Below are positions 13,511 through 24,973 of a stretch of DNA of 64,000 nt, piece after piece (within the stretch, counting starts at the first letter, position 1; each line of letters begins with the position of its first letter). Under the pieces are notes generated by a model. That model saw only the letters and a program-made list of their open reading frames with translations. It did not search any database and had not been told where the DNA came from. A program made the position numbers and the translations under genes. This DNA comes from Portulaca oleracea (Eukaryota; Streptophyta; Magnoliopsida; Caryophyllales; Portulacaceae), in contig CM055886.1 of NCBI GenBank assembly GCA_029582165.1, forward strand, positions 28,075,169 to 28,139,168, in the 5' to 3' direction.

Positions 13511-14168
13511 GCATCTAGAGGCTTAGAAACCTAATAATCATACCATTTAGAGCTCCATATAATCTTCAGTATTACATACACAACCCTTCTATCATGATTG
13601 ATTCTTTTTTCTGAGGTGTGTTCACGCAATATGCATGGAAATTTGAAAAGTACTAGTCAGTCATGCAAAGCATGAGATTTTGTAGGTAAAACTGTTCTGA
13701 TTTGAGTTGTTTGATCCCAATTTTTCACAAATTATACAAGTATATATTATACTAAGCTTGCTGCAATTTTGGTGATATGATCACGGTACCTGGCAAATTG
13801 ACCCAACCAAAATGAATCGTTTGAACCGGCTCAACACGTACTTATCTTTTGCCAAGGTTGTTCGTCTTTTTAATGATAATCTTACTTGAAAAAAAAAAAT
13901 TCGACTCAAAATAAACTTGACCCGAAAATGACTCGACCCAAACTCGAACCTTGTTGACACTAGGTGATCAACCCAAATAACTCCAACCCGATCCTAATTC
14001 GAATGATCCAATTGACAACTCTATTCCACAAGTATATAAATGTTAGGAGTGAAAAAGGGATGAGTTTGGATGATGTGTCGATCAGTTAATTGTGACTAAA
14101 AGTTGAGGAAAAGGAAGACATGGATGGGAAAACATTCAAGTGAATGGGATTAGGGAATGGTTTTAGTT
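13511..14168. other. 3' flank of the malate dehydrogenase gene
   Basis: The 3' UTR and terminator must lie here, but no single polyadenylation signal stands out. 13790-14010 is rich in ACCCGA/GACCC-like words (GACCCGAAAATGACTCGACCC), a pattern repeated elsewhere in the window (26640-26870, 57690-57810) and probably of transposon origin. Confidence 0.4.
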
Positions 14169-14176
14169 GGCCCAAC

Positions 14177-14641
14177 CAAGGTTGTCAGGATCGGGATTCT
14201 AGTTAGGATCGATGGGGGTCCTTAGAATCGGGATCGTAGGATCGGATCGAGGATCGTAAGATTCTACAAATAAAGTAAAATTGTTATAATTGACCTAAAG
14301 TTTCCCTAGAAAAAACATTGTTTTTTAAAAATTGTACAAAAAGCCATGATTTTCACCGATCCTAATGCGATCCTAAACGATCCTAACCGAGTCTGGTACG
14401 ATTTTAACCGATTCTAGGGAGATTGTGACCATTCTAACAAAAATAGGCTATAGTTAGGATCGAGTCGATCCTACCGATCCTGACCGATCCTATCGATCCT
14501 GACCGATCCTGGTCCGATCCTGACCGATCCTGGTACGATCCTAACAAGGTAGCGATCCAGGAACGAGTTGGATCGTTTGGTCATTTTTGGATCGTAGGAT
14601 CGTACGATCCTACCATCCGGATCGCGATTTTAACAACCATG
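14177..14641. mobile_element. hAT-type MITE rich in CGATCCT words
   Basis: The ends are inverted: CAAGGTTGTCAGGATCG at the left and the complement of CATGGTTGTTAAAATCG at the right. They are flanked by an exact 8-bp duplication, GGCCCAAC (14169-14176 and 14642-14649). The interior holds a run of CGATCCTGAC-like units at 14459-14545 and many GGATCG words on both strands. No coding capacity. Confidence 0.85.
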
Positions 14642-15671
14642 GGCCCAACATGAAGAGTGAGCGATGGGATGTGATTGAAGATGATGTTCATATCTAACGT
14701 CGCTTCGCCGAACTTTTCTATTCTAATTTTTCGTATTTCAGTTTTGATTTTTTAAAGAATGCTTAAGTATTGTCATTAGTGTAGCCTATCGCAAATTATA
14801 CTGTACATAACAATACATCATGATGGGACCTATCTAGGTCTACATATATTATAATAGGTCAAATTTTTATATGATATATTTATGCAAAAAAAAATTGATA
14901 AATTTAAAAGTTATTGATAAATTTTACAATGATGTTTATAAACTAATGATGAGCTTTATAATAAATATTGATGAATTTTTTCTTTTATAATTTAACATTT
15001 TGCGGACTTAGGTAAGTACTTCAAGATGTACCATATAAACGGTGTGTAATCTCTAGAGTACCTAAGAGTTTGTAATTTAAGTGTATGTTGGTATTGATGC
15101 AATGGGAGGAAAGGTTATTGATTTTGTTTCCTTTATTTGAAAAAAGAAAAATAAATGGATGGTGAAGAGAGGAAAATACTCTACTTTATTCTCAATTTGT
15201 TTCATTCACCTCCTTTTTTTTTTTTTTTTGTAACTTTCAAAATGAGGGGAAGAGGGAGATGTAAGAATTTTTAATGTACTCTATTATCTTTATTACTCAA
15301 ATCTACATAATAGTACTAATAGGAAAGTATGTGGGCCCCACTAAATGGACCCATGAGAGTAATTTTAGGGATATTGACCAATCAGCTTAAAGATAATTCA
15401 TTTTTTAACAAATAATTTATAATGCAAATTCTCATTATTTAATTGTCATTAATAAATAGTAATAAATAAATAAACTTGACTTACATATTGTAATATAATA
15501 TCCGTGTTAACCCCGCGATATCCAATAACTGATCAGTTGATGATCCATACAATCCACGCTATATTAACATATTCGACGATTTTTAACTGCAATCAAACGA
15601 ACTCCACGTTCCAAACCCTTATATATCCCACTATAAAAGAAACACTAGCAAAACCCTAACATTGTCTATAT
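14642..15671. other. AT-rich intergenic stretch
   Basis: No gene or complete transposon recognised. Contains a T16 tract near 15212-15230. Confidence 0.5.
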
Positions 15672-16328
15672 ACTAGTCTTAAACTCGTGCGATGCACGGT
15701 GTATGATAAGATAAATATTACTTTTAACAAAAAGGAACTTAAATTATTATTGTACATATAAATCAAAACGACCACAACATAAATTATATAATTTATGTAC
15801 TAGTCTTAAACTCGTGCGATGCACGGTGTATGAGAAAATATATATTATTTTTAACGAAAAAGAACTTAAATTATTATTTTACATATAAATTAAAACGACC
15901 ACAACATAAATTATATAATTAATTGAAAGATACAAAAAATTTCAAATAAAAATATATAAAATTAAATATACATGTAGGTCAAGAGTTTAAATAAGAAACG
16001 TAATATCCTATTCTAATTCGTAATAAATTTATTAAACAAAATTCAAAGGGCGGTGATTTAAATATATATCCATTACTATAATTATAATGTCCAATAAATT
16101 TATCATGAATTAGAATAAGATTGTACGTTTCTTACTTAAACTCTTGATCCACATGTATTTTTAATTTCATATATTTTTATTTGAACAATTTTTTGTATCT
16201 TTCATTTAATTATATAATTTATGTTGTGGTCGTTTAATTTATATATACAATAATAATTTAGATTCTTTTTTATTAAAAATAATATTTATTTTATCATACA
16301 CCGTGCATCGCACGAGTTCAAGACTAGT
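15672..16328. mobile_element. Palindromic element with Helitron-like 3' ends on both sides, left arm end duplicated
   Basis: The segment 15799-16328 is a long inverted repeat. Its left arm starts ACTAGTCTTAAACTCGTGCG and its right arm ends with the near-complement. The first 127 bases are also present as a direct copy at 15672-15798. Each end, read outward, has a hairpin (CCGTGC-AT-CGCACG-like) followed about 10 bases later by CTAG and then T, which is the Helitron 3'-end pattern. A TIR element with hairpin ends is the alternative. Confidence 0.6.
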
Positions 16329-16432
16329 AAGTTTAACTTTAATCACTTCTCTTCTCCTTGCCTCTCTTTCTAAACTGAAATTAATAGGAAGTTACCTTTT
16401 CACCATAGTCTAAATCCTAGTGAGCATAATTG

Positions 16433-17636
16433 TTAGGGTTAATGACCATAAAGGACGGCCTAGAAAGCAAATTGACTTAAAAGTCTGCGCTGGACAATGA
16501 AGTCCCAGTTTATAATTTGAAGTGGGGCCCACATACTGACTCATTCTCTCTCCTCATCCTCTCTCTATGAAATAGAGTAACCTCTGATTTTTCCCCTCTC
16601 TTTTCTCTCTATTCTCTTCCTCTCTTTCTTTGTCGTCCCTCGCCGCCACCACCGCCGTCGGACCGTCGCCAGATGCCACTCAGAACCCCAGAAACCACCA
16701 CACAAACCCCGCTGCCGTCGGAGATCATCGCCAGCCGCCCAGACCGGCGCTGCTCTGTTCGACACTCCCTCTGTTCTGGGCGGTCTGGGCGACGATCTCA
16801 GATGAAGCCGAACGCCTCGACGACGTCGTTGAAGTCAGCGGCGGAGGTAACCAGAAACCCTCGGAAGAGGACAGCGCAAGCTTTATGAAGGCGAGACTCA
16901 AGATAGGGACTGCTTGATTCAACGGCGTGTATGAAGTCGGAGAGGCTGCTGATTTTGTTAGTGTTAGGGTCTGGGGATAAGATTAAAGGAAATACAATTC
17001 CATCATTGTTGAAGTTGCCATACTGTTTCTGTTGAGCTACGTGCACCTCCATGAATGTTTCCTCCATTCTTGAGTTTGCTTCACCTTCCTGTTTCTGTAG
17101 CACTACCACTATTTCATAATTCATAATTCATAATTGGTAATTGGTAATTGATAAGGTCGTGATGGGTGGAGTGGAGGCTTCTTATTTCTTATTTTCTCTG
17201 CACTTGGCCGGCTTTGCGCCCGGCTTCAATTTGGGTACAATTGTACAAAGGACAATCGAGTGCTGGGATAAAAATGTCATAGAGAGACGATCTCCAATGG
17301 CAGAACAGAGGGAGTGTGGAACAGAGCAGCGCCAGTCTGGGCGGCTGGCGACGATCTCCGATGGCAGTGGGGGTTTGTGTGGTGGTTTTTGGGGTTTGGA
17401 GTGGCGTCTGGCTACGGTCCGACAGCAGTGGTGGCGGCGAGGGACGACAAAGAAAGAGGGGAAGAGAATAGAGAGAAAAGAGAGGGGAAAAAACAGAGGT
17501 TGCTCTGTTTCATAGAGAAAGAATGAGGAGAGAGGATTGGGCCCTACTTCAAATTGTAAATTGGGACTTCATTGTCCAGTCCAGACTTTTAAGTCAATTT
17601 GCTTTCTAGGCCGTTCTTTATGGTCATTAACCCTAA
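16433..17636. mobile_element. Long-TIR (Pack-MULE-like) element with a captured host exon
   Basis: The left arm 16433-16778 and right arm 17301-17636 are inverted copies of about 340 bases, beginning TTAGGGTTAATGACCATAAA. The 520-base interior holds a captured exon (16804-17067, minus). Long TIRs around a host fragment are the mark of Pack-MULEs. I could not find a convincing 9-bp target duplication; only ATTG-like flanks agree. No transposase is present. The GC-rich TIR interior (16630-16780) contains open frames, but they mirror each other in the two arms and are not genes. Confidence 0.75.
16804..17067 (-). pseudogene. Captured first exon of a clavaminate synthase-like (TfdA-family) dioxygenase
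   Basis: Minus-strand ATG at 17067-17065 opens 88 codons. They match the N-terminus of plant clavaminate synthase-like proteins, 2-oxoglutarate/Fe(II) oxygenases of the TauD/TfdA family. Key stretches are METFMEVH-like at the start, IVFPLILSPDP, and LHKACAVLFRGFLVTSAADFNDVVEAFGF at the end. The full protein is about 330 residues, and the iron-binding HxD...H motif would lie in missing exons. The homology stops after GFGF-like AFGF, two codons before a stop and close to the start of the TIR. The fragment cannot encode an enzyme. It could yield antisense or chimeric transcripts. Confidence 0.75.
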
Positions 17637-19677
17637 TTGTTATTGTTGTTGGGCCCTTTATATTGTTCTATGGGTACCCTTGTTGTATTACGTCTTTTCT
17701 TGTCCACCTAATCTGTTTGATTTGGGCTTATGCCTTGAAGAGGAAATCCAATGAGTGGGTCATACATCATTGCAAGAAAACTTTTATAAATGTTCTTTGT
17801 AGACAATAGAGTATGCTTCAAGACAAGGTTTAAAACCACTTAGGTTTAAACCTAATCATAACCTATTATTCTGTTGGATCCTTGTTCATTTTAAAATTTA
17901 AATGTGTAGTCTATAGTGAAAATCATGTGTTTCTATATATGCCAAAAGTTTCTTACATATAAATTCTTTCAAACACAACGTTAGTGAGACTAATGTTATT
18001 GTTATTAACATGTTATAGTCTAAAATGACAAATCAAAGTCAAATTTTCAACTAGATCTTTGATCTATTTTCTTTTCGGCTGTGTAAGATATATATATTAA
18101 TAATTTAATACCGACAACTTTTTAAAGCTTCTTGAATTAAGATAGGTGACATTGTCAAAGTTAATAATAAAAACCATTATTGATGCACTCTAACTGCTGC
18201 ATTGTTTTCGCCGGATTACACAACCACCAGCAAATTGTTATTCTATTATTGCCTCGTGTCGTTCAATTTTTCTAGCTTTTGATTATGTTTGTATTACGAA
18301 GAAGATACGATCTTAACATCGTGCGCATAACGAGCCCTTTTTTGATGGATCAGGGGGTCCACTGTATTTTGATTCCGTTGTAATATGTCCCATTTGCCAA
18401 AAAAAAAACCATTATTGATGGAAATCTATCTCATGTCTCTAATAATTACAAATTTCTATAATTCTATTAATAGGATTACATGAAACATTAGCACTCACGT
18501 CATGGTGAGGTGATAAAAGAGCAACTGTTGAGTGAGTTTGGTAACTATTGCATATCACGTAGGCTAAATCGAAGGGATCACGAAGATATCTTCTTCCAAT
18601 CCATTGCATAAAAGACCAATCAAAAGCCAGAATATCTAGGTGTTGTGATGAGACATGGAAACATCCAATCATTTTTTTAGGGAGAAAAAAAAAACGTTTG
18701 GGTAGATGTGAGCCAACCACTCGTCCTATAGGGCAACCATAAGTCCATCATCAACTGAAGGGGAGGATGGTAGAGCAAGTGCAATGGTGAAATTTTATGT
18801 GTTAGAACTCATGTTGAGAGTAGAGTTTTGGTGTAGCAAGGAACTAAATTTTAAGGAATGAGTTTTGGGAATTTTTTTACATTCCTGGAATGTATGTGTT
18901 TATTTTTTTTTTTTCAACAAATCATATTTTAAAGTGAAAAACTAGGAATAATGAATTCCTATTGTTAATTATAGAATAAATGAAATGAAGTTTGAAAAAG
19001 TATGAATGATGGGTGATATAGAAGGGGTGAACCCCCACTTACATGCAAAAAACTTAGATTGCTACTGCGTTTGCTGAATCTAATTGCAACATGACTTATA
19101 AGCCCTAACTCTCACACATAAGAAATATGTATACTTAAGTTATAAGTTCAATTTAATGAATAGTTTTAAAGATAAAAGTAGTAGCCAACTATGCTATTCA
19201 TGTCATTTACAACTTAATTTTCATATCCCTTAATTTTGTTATTAAATACATTTCCAACCAAAATATATTTTTGAAACTTAAATAGACCGGAACGCTTCTG
19301 TTAATATGTTTTAAGTAAACTTTTATTGACCCCAAATTTTATTTTTGTTTTAGTTTTAGTTTAACCTATCTTTTTGTTTTACCCTAGATTATTGTAATCC
19401 AAAGACACACTTTATAAAATATAATTTTGGTTCGGAATTAGTAAGAGACTCAATGCAAGTTACCTAAAATATATTGGTAGGAACATTTTGGTCAATTTAA
19501 ATTTCAAAAACTATGTTTTGGGTGGAAATATATTCAATAACAAAGGCAAAGCTTCATGATAGTTAACTTGAAAATAACATTGATAATTTTGTAATTACAT
19601 CAAACATCAAAGAGTAAATATAATAAAAAAAATACAGATTTAATCTCTTGCTGCTTATCAAATGATCTAGCGCACTA
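17637..19677. other. Intergenic stretch without recognised genes
   Basis: Mostly AT-rich. 18180-18420 has mixed composition ending in an A-run after TCCCATTTGCC, which could be the 3' end of a non-LTR retroelement, but no coding match is visible. A minus-strand frame at 18439-18720 has no recognisable similarity. Confidence 0.4.
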
Positions 19678-19680
19678 TTA

Positions 19681-19974
19681 GAGCATTCGCAGCAGCATGT
19701 GAAAGGAGAGGGAGAGAATGATGTGTCACTTGTTGATTGGGTGGGGTAATGTGGTGAAAAAGTTTCACACCCAATCTCCCACGTTCACGGTGGAGCCATG
19801 AGTGTGAAGAGGGAGTGATAAGGGAGGAGAGAGATAGGAAGAGAAGAGAGAGAAAGAGGAGAGGGAAAGGAAGAAAAAAAGAAGAGAGAGAAATTTATAC
19901 TCATTATTTTTCCACTCTCATGTGGGATCCTTCCACCATTCTTCCACTATTCTCACACTTTGTTGTTAATGCTC
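19681..19974. mobile_element. Tourist-like (PIF/Harbinger) MITE
   Basis: Ends GAGCATT...AATGCTC with flanking TTA at 19678-19680 and 19975-19977. The interior has a purine-rich AGGAGAGAG tract. 294 bases, non-coding. Confidence 0.75.
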
Positions 19975-20589
19975 TTAGACCCATATTGATGTATCAAAGC
20001 AACCAACAAAGACGTAAATACCAAATTAGATGACGAAACCATTAGAAAAAAGCAAAAAACGGTAGTACTAAAACCAAACCAGAGTAAAAACTAAAAAAAA
20101 ATATACCCGTACAAAATGGCAACCAAAAAGTAAAAACGACAACTTAAGAATGGAATCAAGTATTCTAATTGAAGACCTAAGTTTGTGACTCCTTCCAACA
20201 CAACAGTTCCAAAATTAAAACTTCCCACCAATTTTCATCCAATATTCTAATACTCTTTACTTTTTTACGACCGAAAAGATGGAAGAGGATCGGGGTTGAA
20301 TGCGAAACTACCATCGGGTAGGGATGAATAAATGGACATTATTGCAATTAAGTTTGGTATAGTAGTGGTCCACGAGGGGGGTTGCCAAAGTGGTACCTCT
20401 CACTGCCCTCTGCATTGGTATCCCACTTTAACTTTGTTTCAGGCTGGTGGAGCACACTAGTACGCCTTGGAAAGTAATGGTAAAGAGGTAATTGTAACAA
20501 GACTTTCTCTTTCTTTTAATCTTCCTTTAGGAAGAAAAATGAAGTTTTTGTTTAAGTATGAAATTATTATTGAACCTTTTGCCATTGGT

Positions 20590-20803
20590 TTATGGTTTTG
20601 GTTTGAATGATTTCACATGTTATCAAAGCTAAATTAATGAGTAAGAGGTGTCAGCAGACTCGAATCTTAGTAATCCCATATTCATTTGCATAAAGTGAGG
20701 CGTTTGTAGTATCCACGCTTCAAGGTCAAAGGACATTCGCGTGAGAAGGCGTGTTAGAGTATAAAACTATTATTGGGTCTTCAACCATCAACTTAAACTT
20801 TTA
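20590..20803 (+). repeat. LTR-retroelement fragment with primer-site-like sequence
   Basis: This contains CACATGTTATCAAAGC, similar to the initiator-tRNA-Met type site TGGTATCAGAGC, and GTTAGAGTATAAAACTATTA with TCAACCATCAACTTAA. The last two recur at 39320-39383, continuing at 39811-39920. It is a relic of a repeated Copia- or TRIM-like element. Confidence 0.45.
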
Positions 20804-21083
20804 GGCTCTGTACTTTTATATGGTTGGTGCGGTGTGGTAATTAATGATGCGGTGCGGTGGATTGAATTTGTAAATGTGTTGTAAAGTGTGATGAGTTAAG
20901 GTGAGAGTTGTGGTGAGAGTGATAGTGAGGAGAAAGAATGTGAAAAGTAGATGAGAAAAGTGACAAGTGAGAAAAGTGAAGAAATATATTGGTAATATAA
21001 TTGTGGTGTGGTGTAGTGTGGTAGAATTTAAGAGTGCGGTGCGGTGAACTGCACCGCAACCAACTACATAAAAGAACAGGGCC
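20804..21083. mobile_element. Harbinger-like MITE (GGCCCTGTTCTTTT family)
   Basis: Left end GGCTCTGTACTTTTATATGG, right end complementary to GGCCCTGTTCTTTTATGTAG, TTA on both sides (20801-20803, 21084-21086). The interior has GGTGCGGTG words and the family's central AGGAGAAAG/AGTAGAGGAGAAAAG-like core. Confidence 0.85.
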
Positions 21084-21851
21084 TTAGTTGGGATAGTTAC
21101 ACAGAGTGGTTTTATATTCCTCTTTCCTTGGTATTGTTGCATTAGTTTGAAGGCGTGTTTTTATAAAGGAGGGCTAAGCTTGGGCCTCCACACACGCATG
21201 TCGTTGCCGTCTGTGCAGGCCGGGCGCAGGCGCAAGCATGCTGTAATTAGTCATTACAATTTTGACTGAGTTTATTCATTTCAGAATTTTCTCCATATTA
21301 ACTCGCCACATCTTTATCCTTCCTCATTAATCTGCATGATTCACGCTTGCAAGTGCACATGTCCAAGAGCTGTCTAAGTTGACCTTAACAGTGACCGGCA
21401 ATACTGATTGACATCGAGGTCAGGCAGTAATCGCTTTCAACGTACGTAATTGTCATTCCAAAATTCTTTTTTTTTTTTTTTTGTCGTTCCCACAGCTTTG
21501 ATCTAACCTATCTTTCCAACAGTACGTAGCAGAAGTAGCAGAAGTGTAGGAATCCTCCCCCTAGCTACCTTCATTTCTGTGCTTTTGTTGCATCTGCTTT
21601 TATGCCCATTCATTCTATCTATTTCATTTTCAGCTACCAATGACTCTCATTCATTCATTCATTCACTAACTCACTTCAATTCCAACTCACAACTATTTAT
21701 ATGTCTACCTACTTTGGGCTATTGCATGCATGCGCGCATCAATTCACAGCAATCTCCTAACCCTTCTTTTATGGGTTTTACATTTAAATTTCTTATTCAC
21801 CTTGTCTAATTACAGAGTTTCCATCCATATGTATTGTTATATGGATACTAG
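21084..21851. other. Intergenic stretch
   Basis: No gene recognised. A T16 tract lies near 21467-21482 and an ATTCATTCATTC repeat near 21648-21665. Confidence 0.5.
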
Positions 21852-22295
21852 CACTCCTAAAAATATGTATATTACCAACTACTTTTTCCAACCAATTTAA
21901 AATGGTTGGAAAAACCAACTATTTTAGCAACTATTTGATATTCCAACTATTTTTCAAAAAATTTAGTGGGAAAAATGGTTGGAAATTCCAACCAATTTTG
22001 CTAAAATGGTTGGAAAATTTTCCTACCACCCTTTTTCCTACTATTTGAAGATGGTTGGAAAATTGGTTGGATTTCTAACCATTTTTCCAACCAATTTCAA
22101 ATAGTAGGAAAAAGGATGGTAGGAAAATTTTCCAACCAATTTTAGCAAAATTGGTTGGAATTTCCAACCATTTTTCCCACTAAATTTTTTGAAAAATAGT
22201 TCGAATATCAAATAGTTGCTAAAATAGTTGGTTTTTCCAACCATTTTAAATTGGTTGGAAAAAAGTGGTTGGTAATACACATATTTTTAGTAGTG
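21852..22295. mobile_element. Foldback CACTA-type MITE
   Basis: It starts CACTCCTAAAAATATG and ends with the complement of CACTACTAAAAATATG. A 3-bp TAG duplication flanks it (21849-21851, 22296-22298), the CACTA target size. The two arms, about 215 bases each, are nearly complementary throughout (repeats of CCAACCA/TGGTTGG), so the whole element is one long hairpin. A sister copy is at 39384-39807. Apparent open frames are by-products of the repeat. Confidence 0.85.
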
Positions 22296-22469
22296 TAGCT
22301 AGCTAGAAATGTAATAATAAATCGATTAAATTTGACATTTTACATAGGTTTAATCCACTCAAATCCAAATTATTTCAAGGTTGATCTAATCCAATTAAAA
22401 CTATTAGCTTTAAGATATATAGTTGGTCTGTTTCATTATATTAGTAGATCAATTTGTATATACATTAAA

Positions 22470-23300
22470 CAATATTTTATTAATTATTTTCTACGTTTAT
22501 GAGGTATTATGATGGCAGTTTTTAAGCCTCACCATCTAAATGTTCCTCTAAATATGCCAGAAAAAAATATATTTGACATGAGATGATGAATTTTCGAAAG
22601 TATCATAATTTAAAAAGTTGATTATATATTTAAAAACTCCCTATGTAATGGCGCATTTTTATTTGATTTTTAATTTCAAGATAAACAATATACCAAAAGT
22701 ATTTTGTAAATTAAAACATTGTTTGGTTTTGATACCATATGCCTCAAAATTCCCAACATTTGGACATATGTGAAGAGTATGATTCCATTTTGTTAACAGT
22801 TTGAGGTACTTAAGGTACGTCTTCACTTGTAGATATCATTGATAATCAATGTGTATATCATATGCCTATAAACCATTCTTTTATCACCTCATGTTCACTT
22901 CATCTGGTATCAAGTTATTAATGTAAGGTACAAATTGTTTCGTACATTTCGGAAGCATGCATAATTGTTGAATTTTATAAGAAGGACAAATCGACTTTTC
23001 AGAAAATATTGAAGAAAATGTATAAGAAATATGAAATTCTGAAAACAATACTCCTTCCGTTTTTATTTATCTGTCTCCTAGAAAATTATATTAGAAACTT
23101 TGACCGTTAATATCTTAAATTGTATAAGGATTCTTTATACAAAATTAATGTTATTAGATTCATAATAAAAAAATACTATTAAAAAGTATAATATTATTTT
23201 TATAGAATTTTATATTAGAAATTATTGATTAAAGATTGACATTGAAAATCGTAAATGACAGATAAAAAAGAACGGAGGGAGTATATTATTATTATTTTTA
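22470..23300. repeat. Segmental duplication, copy A
   Basis: Shared with copy B (24110-24973 plus 27127-27240): ATTATTTTCTACGTTTA, AACTCCCTAT, CCAAAAGTATTTTGTAAATT, TGTTAACAGTTTGAGGTACTTAA and GAAGAAAATGTATAAGAAAT in the same order. Copy A contains a Stowaway (23051-23281) and lacks the Helitron found in copy B. Confidence 0.8.
23051..23281. mobile_element. Stowaway MITE
   Basis: Ends CTCCTTCCGTTTTTATTTAT and complement of CTCCCTCCGTTCTTTTTTAT, flanked by TA on both sides (23049-23050, 23282-23283). 231 bases. The unoccupied TA is visible in copy B near 27163. Confidence 0.9.
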
Positions 23301-23480
23301 CTCCCTCCTTCCCATATTATTTGTCACTTTAATTAATTTTCTTTTTTTTCATAATACCTATCACTTTATAATTCCAATAACACACTAATTACTAACTTAT
23401 CAAATTAACCTTATTAATTACATCTTTTTCTTCAATTTTCCTTTTTATTCACTTTTTTCCTTTTTTTATTCACGATTTTA
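23296..23480. repeat. Stowaway end fragment
   Basis: TACTCCCTCCTTCCCATATTATTTGTCAC is a second Stowaway-type end next to the complete copy. No matching right end was found. Confidence 0.45.
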
Positions 23481-23869
23481 TTCACTTAGACCCGAGGTAC
23501 TTCAAGGTCTAATTAGTTCCAACATGAATAAGAGAGGTGTATTATAGCTTCAATATCAGTTTTAACCTTACTCGTGAAGTTTGACGCTAATCAGGAGATA
23601 AATTCAAACATGGAAAGAAAAAGAAAAACAGTACACGAGTCTTCCTTTCAACCTACAAACTTTAAGATCCTTTTTTATTCAACCCATAAACTTTAGGGTC
23701 CCAAAAATAAACAATGAAAATCAATGGTCCAGAAAATAAATACCCCTATACTTTCGGGTCTAAAATGCAAATAACCCCAGGTTTTAGCTCCTTTATGAAC
23801 TTTAGTTCTTGAGACTCAGGATTCCCAAATCACGTTTATGTGTGTTTTTCCTAAAAAAAATTATTGATT

Positions 23870-24062
23870 GAATATAGATATTTATTGTAATATTAAATAC
23901 TTATTATCATTAGCATTAATCAATCAACCATCACTATATATTATTATATTTTAAAATTATTATTTTATATTTAACTAATACTTATTATCATTAACATTGA
24001 CTAATACATATAAGTATCAACATGGATTGATGGATGGATATATATCCCTAATAGAGAATCCA
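23870..24062. repeat. Dispersed duplication shared with 34075-34265
   Basis: Both places carry GATATTTATTRTAATATTWAA, then ATCAACATGG/GTCAACATGG and GATTGATGGATGGATATATATCCCTAATAGAGAATCCAAT. They are about 10 kb apart in direct orientation, on either side of the CACTA element. Confidence 0.7.
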
Positions 24063-24109
24063 ATACCTAAATGTTCCTCTAAATATATATATACAGTAAA
24101 CCATATTTT

Positions 24110-24973
24110 ATTAATTATTTTCTACGTTTACAAGGTATTATGAAGTTCTTAAGCCTCGCCATCTAATGTTCCTCTAAATATGTGAGAAAAAATTGAAAAT
24201 TCTATTATAGTTGAATTTTTTTTTTCAATTATGTTAGTTGAAAATTTCATATCATTAATTTATCAAAATAAGTTACGTTTGTTGAAAAGATCTATGTTTC
24301 GGCTAATTGTTGTAATAAGTTACTTTGGTCAACACACATTGATTTTGATTTTTTTTATGGTACAATCATTCGTCCTTGCACTTTTCAACTATGATAGTTG
24401 AAAAAATCAATTATGATAGAATTTCCTCAAAAATACTAAGTTTTGTAAAACTTCATACATCAACTAATAGGATTACTTGTTGTAACATATCTTTGATCAA
24501 TATATATTAATTGTGATTTTTTTTATCAGTAAAATAAGGGTAATTATACATTTCAACTATCATAATTGAAATTTCTTTTAACTATGGTAGAAAAAAAAAA
24601 ATTGATTATATATTTAAAAACTCCCTATATAACGCCTCATTTTTATTTGACTTTTTATTTTAAGACAAATAATATGCCAAAAGTATTTTGTAAATTAAAA
24701 CAAGGTTTTGATACTGTATGCCTTAAAATTCCCAACATTTGGACTCATGTGAAGAGCATAATTCCATTTTGTTAACAGTTTGAGGTACTTAACGTACGTC
24801 TTCACTAGTAGATCATTATTAATAATCAACGTGTATATCATTTCATCACCTCATGTAACCATGTCCACTTCATCTGGTATCAAATTATTAATGCAAGGTA
24901 CAAATTGTTTTGTATATTTCTGAAATCTGCATAATTGTTGAATTTTATAAGGACAAACCCGCTTTTTTAGAAA
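24110..24973. repeat. Segmental duplication, copy B left part
   Basis: Direct copy of 22480-23000. It is interrupted by the MITE at 24199-24592 and stops at the Helitron junction, after GCTTTTTTAGAAA at 24973. It resumes at 27127. Confidence 0.8.
24199..24592. mobile_element. MITE related to 10302-10703
   Basis: Left end ATTCTATTATAGTTGAATTT and right end TTTTAACTATGGTAGAA are diverged versions of the same palindromic TIR. The interior shares the AACACACATTGATTTTGATT-like segment with the 10302 copy. Copy A of the duplication lacks it. Confidence 0.75.

Noticed and set aside
16565..16888. GC-rich open frames in the Pack-type element
   Set aside because: The same frames recur in the opposite arm (17141-17526). 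They are TIR sequence.
18439..18720. Minus-strand 93-codon ORF as a host gene
   Set aside because: No recognisable similarity, no supported splice structure, and AT-rich repeat context.
22041..22280. Minus-strand ORF, and similar frames at 39319-39814, which look like a repeated protein
   Set aside because: They arise from GGTTGGAAA palindromic repeats of the foldback MITEs and occur on both strands.
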